A stretch of 64,000 nucleotides of DNA, from the NCBI GenBank assembly GCA_964461995.1, contig CAYWXL010000011.1, positions 1 through 64,000 of the forward strand, written 5' to 3'. Of the stretch, positions 24,390 to 31,998 are shown in pieces (positions within the stretch are counted from its first letter, which is position 1; each line of letters begins with the position of its first letter). Under the pieces are notes generated by a model. The model was given only the letters and a program-made list of their open reading frames with translations, made no database searches and was not told the origin of the DNA. The translations under genes were made by a program, and so were the position numbers. This DNA comes from JALSRK01 sp964461995. Its GTDB lineage: Bacteria > Acidobacteriota > Terriglobia > Bryobacterales > Bryobacteraceae.

Positions 24390-24509
24390 GCGGCCAGCCG
24401 GTTGTGGCGCCCCCCTGCAGCCACCCTTACTGTATCTCGCGCGTGTCCGCGGATGTGGACGAGAGCCGGCATCTGCCCGGGGCGGAGCCAGCGGCCCCTA
24501 AAGCCCCCC

Positions 24510-24552
24510 TGAAAAGAGAAGCTACCGGCCTCCTGGTTCGAAGGCCGGTAGC
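24510..24552 (-). terminator. Intrinsic terminator of the TonB-dependent receptor gene
   Basis: Read on the minus strand, an 11-bp perfect stem, GCTACCGGCCT paired with AGGCCGGTAGC (24542-24552 and 24521-24531), is followed by TTCTCTTTTC (24511-24520). It starts 25 bp after the receptor stop at 24577. This is the clearest rho-independent terminator in the window. The GGTTCGA in its loop mimics a tRNA T-loop but no tRNA fits. Confidence 0.82.
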
Positions 24553-24576
24553 TGCATCGGGGTTGCAAGTGATCCG

Positions 24577-27500
24577 CTACCACTCGACCCGGAGCGAGAA
24601 CTGAATGATTCGGGGCTCGTTGGCCGAGCGGCTCAAGTCCTGGAGTCCAGTCGTCGGATTGGGGTTCACGTCGTTCGGATGGTTGAAGACGTTGAAGAAG
24701 TCGGCCGTGAACCTTGTCCGGATCCGCTCGGTGATGTTGAACCATTTGAACACCGAGAAGTCCATCCCCCAGAATCCAGGACCGCGGAAGAAGTTGCGCG
24801 CGTTCCAGTTGACGTTGTCGGTGATCCTGGTTTCGCGCACCGTGCCGTCGGCGAGCACCTGCGGGATGCGGTTGTTGAACTTCGAGCCCACCGGGCGCAG
24901 CACCCGCTTGGAGCGATCGAGCGGCACCAGTTGCTGCAGCTTCGCCTGATCGACGTCGGTGGCGAAGGTGGGGTCGAAGTCGCCGCGGAACCAGAGCCGC
25001 TGGCGCTTGCCGAAGATGGTCATCACGAGGCGCTCGTCGGCGCTGAGCGTGGGATCGCCGAACAGGTAGCGGCTGCTGCTCACGCTCAGCCAGTTCCCGC
25101 TGCGCCACGAGCCGATGAAGGCCAGCTCCCAGCCGCCGATGAGCATATCGAGGCTGCGTGAGACATTCCTGCCCCACCGCTTGCCCCGGCCGAACGGCAG
25201 CGTGTAGATGCCGTTCCAGCGGACACGGTGAGCCGGCACGTTGGTGGAGTTGTAGTAAGCGAGCCGCAGGCGCTGCTCAGGCGTCATGTTCGGTTCGCCC
25301 AGGATGACCCGGGGTTCGGGAACAGCCATCTGCCGGCCGCCCGTCGCGTTGATGCTACTCGGTCCGTATGAGAAGCCTCCGGTGTCGTTCGTCGTCAGCG
25401 CCCGTGTGAACGTGTAGAACACCTGGAAGGCCAGCCCGTCGGAATAGCGCCGCTCGACTTCTGCTTGCAGCGAATGGGCGTTCGAGTAGCCGTTGTGCTT
25501 GATGGGGGCCTGGCAGCAGCCGTTACGGAAGTTCGGGTTGATCCGGCGCAGATCCCGGTTCGTAGGAGCTTTCAGACCCGTGCGGGCCTGGTAGTTCCAC
25601 TCGGACTCAGGATCGTTCCACCGCCAGCGCTGCTCGAGGTTGCTGCCGTGGTTGCCGATGTAGCTCAGCCGGAGCGCCGTGTTCCGCATCAACTGCCGCT
25701 CGATCGTGAAGTTCCACTCCTGCATCATGTTGTCGCTCCAGTTGCGGAAATCCCACGGCATCACCCCGCGGGCGCTCTTGCTGATGCCGACCACGCCGGT
25801 GATGTCTACGTCGGCCACGCCGACGAAGTCCTCGTTGGGATTCGGCGGCTGGCTGAGCGCGTAGTTGTAAAAGGTTCCTTGTTTGTCCGCGATCACGTTG
25901 GTGAAGCGGAGGTTCAGCGGAGGGTTGCTCCTAGCGCTCTGGAGGATCTGCGAGAGGGGCATGGTCCAGTAGTAGATCCCGTAGCCGCCGCGGATCACCC
26001 AGTTGTCGGTCAAGCGGAGCGCAGCTCCGAGGCGTGGCGCGAAGTTGTTGTTATCAGCAGGCAACAAGCCGTCGGGAAGGCCGGCCTCGCGCGCTGTAGT
26101 CCAAGTCAAGCCTCGGGCCTTCCACGATTCCAGCACTGACGGCGGGATGCCGGGAATATCTTCCATTTTGGTATCCCGCGGCGTGACCACCTGCATGAGC
26201 GTCGGATCGGCCAGGTGAGCTTCCATGTCGATGTTCACCAGCCGGTCGTACTTCTCTTTGTAGACGGTCCACTTGTCCCATCGCACGCCGAGCTCCAAGG
26301 TGAGCCGCGGGTGAACCCGGAAGCTGTCGTGGAAGTATAGACCGATTTCGGTCTGCTGGAAGTAGAAGTAGCCGCGGTTGTATTGGTTCGACAAGTAGGT
26401 AGGTAAGCCGAGCAACAGACTCGCCATTCCGTCACCCGTGAACGAGACGGCTTGCTCTGCCACTGGGTCGAACAGTGCGGTCCAGTCGGAGCCGAAATGG
26501 TGCGAGCCTTGGGCCTGCTGCAATTCGCGGACGTTGTTGTACTCCCGGCGGCCCTTGAAACCGAACTTGATGGAGTGCCTGCCGCGAACCCAAGTCACAT
26601 TGTCGTCGAGTTCGTAAGCCGTCAGGTGCTGGTTGTGCCGGTTGTCCGCATCCCAGCAGCCCCAGTATAGGAAATTGCTGTCCATGCAAATCGTCGGCCA
26701 GCCGGTAACGCCGAAGGGGTTCGGCAAGCCGAGCTTGTCGCCCCAGTTCGTGTCGTCGGCGAGCGTTCCGTAGCTTGCCGGCGAGCGGTGGGCGGAAGCC
26801 TGGAACTCATTGAGCAGGGTGGGCGAGAAGACGTGGTTCCACCTTACGTAGGTGTTGTAGACCTTGTAGTCTGCCCGTCTCGTGCCGCCGGCGTTGCTCA
26901 ACCCCGGCGGCGGATAGCCGTACCGGCCGCCGAAAGTCTTTCGAGGTTGCTTGGACATCGTGAAACGCCCGGAAAGGTTGTCCTTCTCGGAAAAGATCTG
27001 GTCGCCTTTGACCGTCAGCGTATTGATGTCGGTCTGGTCCGGATAATAAGCCTCGAAGTTGTCATAGAGGTACGGGTTCTCGCCGGCGTTCGGGCCAGCG
27101 GGCGATGCGGTTACGCTCCGCATCGTTTCCGCGAAGGGATGGATCAGATCTGGTGGAATCCGGTTCCCGGGGAACGGAACCCGGAGACCCTGGGCATTCG
27201 TGGAGAACGGGTCGTAGATGGTGATGAACTCGCGGTTCTCGGTCATGGCCATGCTGAAATCGCCGCCCCAGATGGCGTCGGTGGGGACGGCAGCCCGCGC
27301 AAATTTGGCTTGGCGCAGGCGCTGGCCTTCGTAAGAAGCGAACCAGAAGGTCTTGTTCTTGATGATGGGACCGCCGGCCGTTACGCCGAACTCGTTGCGG
27401 ATGTACTGAGGCGTAGCGCCGCGATCTTCACGCCGGCGCGCCCGGAGGCCCCCGAAGTTGTTGCGGTGGGTCCAGAAGACGTCTCCGTGGAGTTCGTTCG

Positions 27501-28239
27501 TGCCGCTTTTGGTCACCAGCGCCACCGTGGCCGGCCGCGAGTACTTTGCGCTCGATCCGGCTGTTTCGATGCGGAACTCCTGGACGGTGTCCAAGCCGGG
27601 CTGCACCCGGGCCATGCCCCCGCCGAACCGGTCGACCAGCGAAATGCCGTCGAGAGTCATCTCGGCGGAGCCGACCTTCATGCCGTGGATCCTGGGACTG
27701 CCGCCGCCTTCGACGCCTGGCGTCAAGGCGAACAAGTTAGTGATGTAGCGCCCGTTGAGAGGCAGCTGCTGGATGCGCAGGGCATCCTTGACGTCGCTGA
27801 CCTCCATGCCTACGGTGGAGATGATCGGCGCCACATCCGTGACTTCCACGACTGTGTCCACGGCGCCTACTTGCAGCCGCGGGTCGATGACGACGGTAGC
27901 GCCGGCTTCCAGCGTGAACGTACCTTCGTACTTGCTGAATCCCGGAGCTTCTACGGTGAGCAGGTATTCGCCGATCGGGACAGCGCCGATTTCAAACATG
28001 CCGAGTTCGGAGGTTTCAGACCGGCGAATGGCGCCGGTTTTCAAATTGGTCAGTGTGATCTGCGCCCCGGGGATGACGGCTCCGGTGGCATCTTGAACGG
28101 TTCCTTTGACGACACCGAGACCCGTCTGCCCGAGTGCAGCGGGGACGAAAAAGGCAACTAGGAAAAGTACAAACAGGAACGCCAGACCGCCTCGGAGCGG
28201 CCTGCCGATCCCTCCCTTACGGAAAGCTGCTCCAGTCAT
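24577..28239 (-). CDS. TonB-dependent receptor with N-terminal carboxypeptidase-regulatory domain (Oar-like)
   Basis: Outer-membrane importer of about 1220 residues. ATG 28239 (AAGGA 11 nt upstream) precedes a basic stretch and a hydrophobic signal helix (GGLAFLFVLFLVAFFVPAALG). Then come a carboxypeptidase-regulatory Ig-like domain (VKGTVQDATGAVIPGAQITL), a plug domain (LPLNGRYITNLFALTPGV) and a long beta-barrel ending in FSLRVEW with an aromatic last residue. An upstream in-frame start at 28317 is less likely. This Oar/TonB type without a SusD partner is common in Acidobacteriota. The gene diverges from a ROK regulator gene, and two GH20 genes follow that regulator, so an amino-sugar glycan is the likely cargo (inference). 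Confidence 0.92.
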   Translation of the reverse strand: MTGAAFRKGGIGRPLRGGLAFLFVLFLVAFFVPAALGQTGLGVVKGTVQDATGAVIPGAQITLTNLKTGAIRRSETSELGMFEIGAVPIGEYLLTVEAPGFSKYEGTFTLEAGATVVIDPRLQVGAVDTVVEVTDVAPIISTVGMEVSDVKDALRIQQLPLNGRYITNLFALTPGVEGGGSPRIHGMKVGSAEMTLDGISLVDRFGGGMARVQPGLDTVQEFRIETAGSSAKYSRPATVALVTKSGTNELHGDVFWTHRNNFGGLRARRREDRGATPQYIRNEFGVTAGGPIIKNKTFWFASYEGQRLRQAKFARAAVPTDAIWGGDFSMAMTENREFITIYDPFSTNAQGLRVPFPGNRIPPDLIHPFAETMRSVTASPAGPNAGENPYLYDNFEAYYPDQTDINTLTVKGDQIFSEKDNLSGRFTMSKQPRKTFGGRYGYPPPGLSNAGGTRRADYKVYNTYVRWNHVFSPTLLNEFQASAHRSPASYGTLADDTNWGDKLGLPNPFGVTGWPTICMDSNFLYWGCWDADNRHNQHLTAYELDDNVTWVRGRHSIKFGFKGRREYNNVRELQQAQGSHHFGSDWTALFDPVAEQAVSFTGDGMASLLLGLPTYLSNQYNRGYFYFQQTEIGLYFHDSFRVHPRLTLELGVRWDKWTVYKEKYDRLVNIDMEAHLADPTLMQVVTPRDTKMEDIPGIPPSVLESWKARGLTWTTAREAGLPDGLLPADNNNFAPRLGAALRLTDNWVIRGGYGIYYWTMPLSQILQSARSNPPLNLRFTNVIADKQGTFYNYALSQPPNPNEDFVGVADVDITGVVGISKSARGVMPWDFRNWSDNMMQEWNFTIERQLMRNTALRLSYIGNHGSNLEQRWRWNDPESEWNYQARTGLKAPTNRDLRRINPNFRNGCCQAPIKHNGYSNAHSLQAEVERRYSDGLAFQVFYTFTRALTTNDTGGFSYGPSSINATGGRQMAVPEPRVILGEPNMTPEQRLRLAYYNSTNVPAHRVRWNGIYTLPFGRGKRWGRNVSRSLDMLIGGWELAFIGSWRSGNWLSVSSSRYLFGDPTLSADERLVMTIFGKRQRLWFRGDFDPTFATDVDQAKLQQLVPLDRSKRVLRPVGSKFNNRIPQVLADGTVRETRITDNVNWNARNFFRGPGFWGMDFSVFKWFNITERIRTRFTADFFNVFNHPNDVNPNPTTGLQDLSRSANEPRIIQFSLRVEW

Positions 28240-28353
28240 GGTGCGTGTTGTCCTTAGTCCCACTACGCCCGAGCGGTGCGTACCGTCCGAATTCCTTGCA
28301 CTCGTATGTGGAAACACGCCCGCAAGACCGCGTGTGGGAGATCTTTCGGAATT

Positions 28354-28382
28354 AAGTTACCCCAGACGCCAGCATCTGTCAA
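28354..28382 (-). promoter_or_regulatory. Sigma-70-like promoter of the TonB-dependent receptor gene
   Basis: On the minus strand a perfect TTGACA (28377-28382) is followed by a 17-nt spacer and TAACTT (28354-28359). The predicted start near 28347 gives a leader of about 108 nt before ATG 28239. The -10 box is weak (3 of 6), as would suit a regulated promoter. Confidence 0.58.
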
Positions 28383-28455
28383 TACATTGCTTTCGGTTTT
28401 CTTCCTTTGCTATCGATCGCCAACACACCTTCCTTGCAGTCAAGCAAGAAACACC

Positions 28456-28484
28456 TTGAGTTGGTCTGCCCTGTGCAGTATGAT
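28456..28484 (+). promoter_or_regulatory. Sigma-70-like promoter of the ROK regulator operon
   Basis: TTGAGT (28456-28461), 17-nt spacer, TATGAT (28479-28484). The predicted start near 28491 lies 9 nt before ATG 28500 and cuts into the candidate Shine-Dalgarno GAGGGAG (28486-28492), so the real transcript may begin slightly earlier or be very short-leadered. Confidence 0.55.
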
Positions 28485-28499
28485 TGAGGGAGTTTAACG

Positions 28500-29738
28500 A
28501 TGCCCCCTTCGGCCCGAAGAAACCAATCCACTAACGCCAACCGAGCTCTGGCGCTCCGTCTGCTCAGGAGACACCACCGGCTTTCCCGCCTGGAGATCGC
28601 TCAGCGGGCCGGCTTGTCGGAGGCTTCGGTCTCCCGCGTCGTCAGCGGGCTTCTGCACGACCGCCTCGTAGCTGAGGTCGGGGCGGCGCCTTCCACTGGC
28701 GGACGGCCGGCGGCGCATTTGCGGCTTGACGACGGATTTCACTATTCGGCTGCGGCCGACATCCACAACCGTGAGACGTTCGTGGCTTTGGGCTCGCTGA
28801 GCGGACGTCTTGAAGCCGCCGACTCGTTTCCCACGCCCGAGGAGCCGGCGGAGGCATTGGACCGCATCGCGGCGTGGGTCCGCGGGATTGTGGAGCAGCG
28901 TCCCGATATACACCTCGTCGGCTTGGGGATCAGCGCCCGCGGGTTGGTGAATCCGGACACGGGCGTGGTGGAGCGGGGCAACCAGGAGATCTGGACGAAA
29001 ATCCCGGTGCGGGCGAATCTCGAGGCGAAGCTCGGACTTCCCGTGTGGGTGGAGAACAATGTGCGCGCCGCCGCTTACGCTGAATATCACTACGGCATGT
29101 CGGACGTCCACGACGCCCACTGCCTGCTCTTCGTCAAAGTGGACGAAGGCGTCGGCTGCAGTATCGTCATCGACGGGGAGTTGTTTTACGGCCAGCATAA
29201 GGCTGCCGGCGAGTTCGGCCAGATGGTGATTGCCGACACGGGAAGCCACTTGCGGCATGATCGGCCGGGCGCCGTGGAGCAGTTGGCCTCCGATCAGGCA
29301 ACCTGCGCCTACTACCGGGCTTCGAACAACCTCCGGCGTCTGCCTTGGGAAGAGGCATCGAGTTGTGTCCGGCAGATTTCACACCGCGCGCTGGCCGGCG
29401 ACGAGGACGCGATCCAAGCGGTGACGCAAAGCGCCCGGTATCTCGGCATCGGAATTGCCAACGCGATCTGGGTGCTGGATCCGGACGCTGTGATCCTGGA
29501 CGGAACGATTTTCGATGCCTGGTCGATCGTGTCGCCGGTGATCCTGGACCAGTTCGCTGACGGGCGGGAGTTCCTGAACTTCCGAAACTTGATGGTGCGA
29601 CCCTCTGCCTTGCGGGGGCAATCGGCCCTCATCGGCGCGGCGGCATTGCCGTTCCAACCGGTGTTCACGCAGGGCGAGTTCCCAGAGCAGTTGGAGCCGG
29701 GGCGGTTCCAGCCACCGGAGGAGGGCGCGGCCGATTGA
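28500..29738 (+). CDS. ROK family transcriptional regulator
   Basis: NagC/Mlc/XylR-type regulator, 412 residues. The N-terminal winged helix-turn-helix spans about 15-62 (LSRLEIAQRAGLSEASVSRVVSGLL). The ROK domain follows, with GLGISARGLVNPDTGVV and DEGVGCSIVIDGELFYGQHKAAGEFGQM in separate segments. The position of the catalytic Asp in ROK kinases (END) reads ENN here. The Cys-rich zinc motif is absent; the region reads DTGSHLRHDRPGAVEQLAS. It is therefore a regulator rather than a sugar kinase, binding a sugar or sugar phosphate. It is divergent from the receptor gene and 37 bp before the first GH20 gene, so it is the likely repressor or activator of both units. Confidence 0.9.
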   Translation: MPPSARRNQSTNANRALALRLLRRHHRLSRLEIAQRAGLSEASVSRVVSGLLHDRLVAEVGAAPSTGGRPAAHLRLDDGFHYSAAADIHNRETFVALGSLSGRLEAADSFPTPEEPAEALDRIAAWVRGIVEQRPDIHLVGLGISARGLVNPDTGVVERGNQEIWTKIPVRANLEAKLGLPVWVENNVRAAAYAEYHYGMSDVHDAHCLLFVKVDEGVGCSIVIDGELFYGQHKAAGEFGQMVIADTGSHLRHDRPGAVEQLASDQATCAYYRASNNLRRLPWEEASSCVRQISHRALAGDEDAIQAVTQSARYLGIGIANAIWVLDPDAVILDGTIFDAWSIVSPVILDQFADGREFLNFRNLMVRPSALRGQSALIGAAALPFQPVFTQGEFPEQLEPGRFQPPEEGAAD

Positions 29739-29775
29739 ATCCGGTAAGGTCCCGTCATTCAGGGATGATCCAGCG

Positions 29776-31998
29776 ATGAGAAAGACCTTTTGTACGTTGC
29801 CAGTAGCTCTTCTGCTCCTGACTGCTTTGCCCGTCGCCTCGCCTGCTTTCTCCACGGCTTTGCGCAACGCGGGGTACACTTTGATTCCGGCGCCGCAAAA
29901 AGTGGAGCTGGCCGGTGGCGATGTCACGGTGGACCGCTCCTGGTCCGTCGTTTCACAAGCCGGTGACAGTCACATCGCCGCACGGCGCTTGCGCCGGGGC
30001 GCTCGGGAGCTGCATGGTCTGGTTTTCGATGGCGGCGGCGCGGGCCGCATCGTGCTGCGGATCGAGCCGGGGACGGTCGCCGAAACCGCGAAGCCGGAGC
30101 TGGTCCGGCAGGCCTACCGCATCGAGATTCAGCCGGACCGCGTCGAAATCTCTGCGAACGCCGATGCCGGCCTTTTTTACGGCGTCCAGAGCTTGCTTCA
30201 GCTCTTGAAGCCCGCCGGCGGCGGGTGGAAGCTGCCCGCCGGGGTGATCACGGACTGGCCGGCCTTGCCGCTGCGCTTCATCCACTGGGACACCAAGCAC
30301 CACCAGGACCGCATCGAGACGCTCAAGCGCTACATCGACTGGGCGGCGTTCTTCAAGGTGAACGCCATCGGGTTCGAGATGGAGGACAAGTACGAATACC
30401 CGCGGCACCCGATCATCGGCGCTCCCGGCGCTTACACGAAGGCCCAGATGCAGGAGCTCACCGCTTACGCCCGCGAGCGCTTCATCCAGCTCGTGCCGCA
30501 GATCCAGTCGCCCGCCCACATGGCCTACGTCCTCAAGCACGAAGAGTTCGCCCACCTGCGCGCCGACGGCTCGAACTATCAGATCTCGATGTGCAACGAA
30601 GAGGCGATGCGCCTGATCGAGGACATGTATCAGGACATGATCGAGGCTACGCCGGGGGTGGAGTACTTCCACGTCTCGACCGACGAGGTCTACTATGCCG
30701 GGATCTCCAGGGAGTGCCAGGCGCGGCGGCCGTACAACGAAGAGAACCGGAGCCTGACCTGGGTGGACTACGTCAACCGCATGTTCCGGTGGCTCTCGAA
30801 GCGCGACCGGAAGATGCTGTGCTGGGTCGAGTACCCGGTGCTGACCAAGCATCTGGAATTGTTGCCGCGAGGTCTGATCAACGGCGTCATCGGCCCGAAC
30901 AATAGCCGGGAATGGATCGAGGGTTTGAAACGGCAAGGCGTGCACAGCCTCGTCTACAGCTCTCAGCAAGGCTCCGAGCTGCTGTTCCCGAACTATTTTT
31001 CTTCCGATTTCTTGTATCGCCGCCGGCCAGTCAGGGGGCGCGTGGAGGAGCCGGCCCGGAGCGTGGCGGCGACGCTCGAAAAGGGGGCGGACGTGATTGG
31101 CACCTACGCAGCGGCGTGGGATGATTCCGGGCTGCACTGCGAGACCTTCTGGCTCGGCTGGGCTACGGTCACCCAGTACGGGTGGACACCGCAGACGCCT
31201 CCGGTGGAGCAGAGCGTCGCCGACTTCATGGACGTCTTTTACGGCCCCGGCAACCAGGATATGGTCGAGATCTACCGGACGCTCATGGAAGCCGCGCGGT
31301 TCTACGAGAACACCTGGGACCGCGTGCCGGCTACCCGGTTGAAACCTTCTTACGGGAGCTATGCGGGGAAAGGGCGGGGCACGGTGCGGATCGACCTGAC
31401 CTTGGAGCCCCCGGCCCTGCCCTTCGGATATGACGAGGGTTTGATTGTCCAAGACCGCTTCCAGCGGCTTTACGCCGGACCGCTGGCGAAGGCCCCGGAG
31501 ATCAAGCGCCGGCTGGACGCGGCGATTCAGGCGCTCGAAGGGAAACTCTCGGGCGTGAGCCGCAACCGGTATAACGTCGAAGTGCTGCTTTCGATCGCCC
31601 AGTTCGAAAAACACTTCGTCGAAACGCTTCAGGACCTCCAGCGCGCCGAAGAACTGATGCTCCGGGCCGCGCAAGCCCAACGGGAAGATCGCCACCGGGA
31701 CGTTCTGACTCTGTTGAAACAGGCCCACGCGGTCGTCGCCGGCAACCTGGCGAAACGCGAGCGCATGTGGGAGAGCCTCGTCCGGGTGTGGGAGAAGAGC
31801 CGGTACCCGAAAGGACGCAGCGTGGGCGGGCGTCACTTCGTTCACGTCCTGGATGACCTCAAGGACCACCGGGCGGACCGGCGGCCCGGGCTCGACTACA
31901 TGCTCGAGCCGTTCGAGCTGATTGGACTGGAGGCGTGGAACCGGAAGCTGGCGGAGTTTATCGAAGGCTACGCAAAGAGCTACGGATTGGAGCAATGA
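29776..31998 (+). CDS. Glycoside hydrolase family 20 enzyme (beta-N-acetylhexosaminidase-like), copy 1
   Basis: Exported 740-residue glycosidase that should remove terminal beta-linked GlcNAc or GalNAc from glycans. A signal peptide lies in residues 1-26 (LLLLTALPVASPAFS). The GH20 N-terminal alpha/beta domain (YTLIPAPQKVEL) runs to about 160. The catalytic barrel starts at LRFIHWDTKHHQDR and has the acid pair Asp303-Glu304 in FHVSTDEVYY. The usual GGDE is STDE, so it is a divergent member. A C-terminal helical region (about 560-740) ends with EKSRYPKGRSVGG, shared with copy 2. The gene follows the ROK regulator gene by 37 bp and overlaps the next GH20 gene at ATGA. Confidence 0.87.
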   Translation: MRKTFCTLPVALLLLTALPVASPAFSTALRNAGYTLIPAPQKVELAGGDVTVDRSWSVVSQAGDSHIAARRLRRGARELHGLVFDGGGAGRIVLRIEPGTVAETAKPELVRQAYRIEIQPDRVEISANADAGLFYGVQSLLQLLKPAGGGWKLPAGVITDWPALPLRFIHWDTKHHQDRIETLKRYIDWAAFFKVNAIGFEMEDKYEYPRHPIIGAPGAYTKAQMQELTAYARERFIQLVPQIQSPAHMAYVLKHEEFAHLRADGSNYQISMCNEEAMRLIEDMYQDMIEATPGVEYFHVSTDEVYYAGISRECQARRPYNEENRSLTWVDYVNRMFRWLSKRDRKMLCWVEYPVLTKHLELLPRGLINGVIGPNNSREWIEGLKRQGVHSLVYSSQQGSELLFPNYFSSDFLYRRRPVRGRVEEPARSVAATLEKGADVIGTYAAAWDDSGLHCETFWLGWATVTQYGWTPQTPPVEQSVADFMDVFYGPGNQDMVEIYRTLMEAARFYENTWDRVPATRLKPSYGSYAGKGRGTVRIDLTLEPPALPFGYDEGLIVQDRFQRLYAGPLAKAPEIKRRLDAAIQALEGKLSGVSRNRYNVEVLLSIAQFEKHFVETLQDLQRAEELMLRAAQAQREDRHRDVLTLLKQAHAVVAGNLAKRERMWESLVRVWEKSRYPKGRSVGGRHFVHVLDDLKDHRADRRPGLDYMLEPFELIGLEAWNRKLAEFIEGYAKSYGLEQ
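30283..30323 (+). repeat. 41-bp repeat unit, copy 1 (within GH20 copy 1)
   Basis: An uninterrupted 41-base identity with 32583-32623 in the second GH20 gene, starting CACTGGGACACCAAGCAC and coding the conserved HWDTKHHQDRIETL. The genes diverge on both sides, so this marks duplication with strong constraint or local gene conversion rather than a mobile repeat. Confidence 0.75.

Noticed and set aside
24521..24552. GGTTCGA sequence flanked by a GC stem, resembling a tRNA T-arm
   Set aside because: No acceptor, D-arm or anticodon arm can be placed around it; it is the loop of the receptor terminator.
26788..28161. A 457-codon open frame antisense to the TonB-dependent receptor
   Set aside because: The receptor's plug and carboxypeptidase-regulatory domains lie on the other strand; the antisense product is low-complexity.
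29953..31995. A 680-codon open frame antisense to GH20 copy 1
   Set aside because: It mirrors the coding strand of a clear GH20 gene and has no motif or ribosome-binding site.
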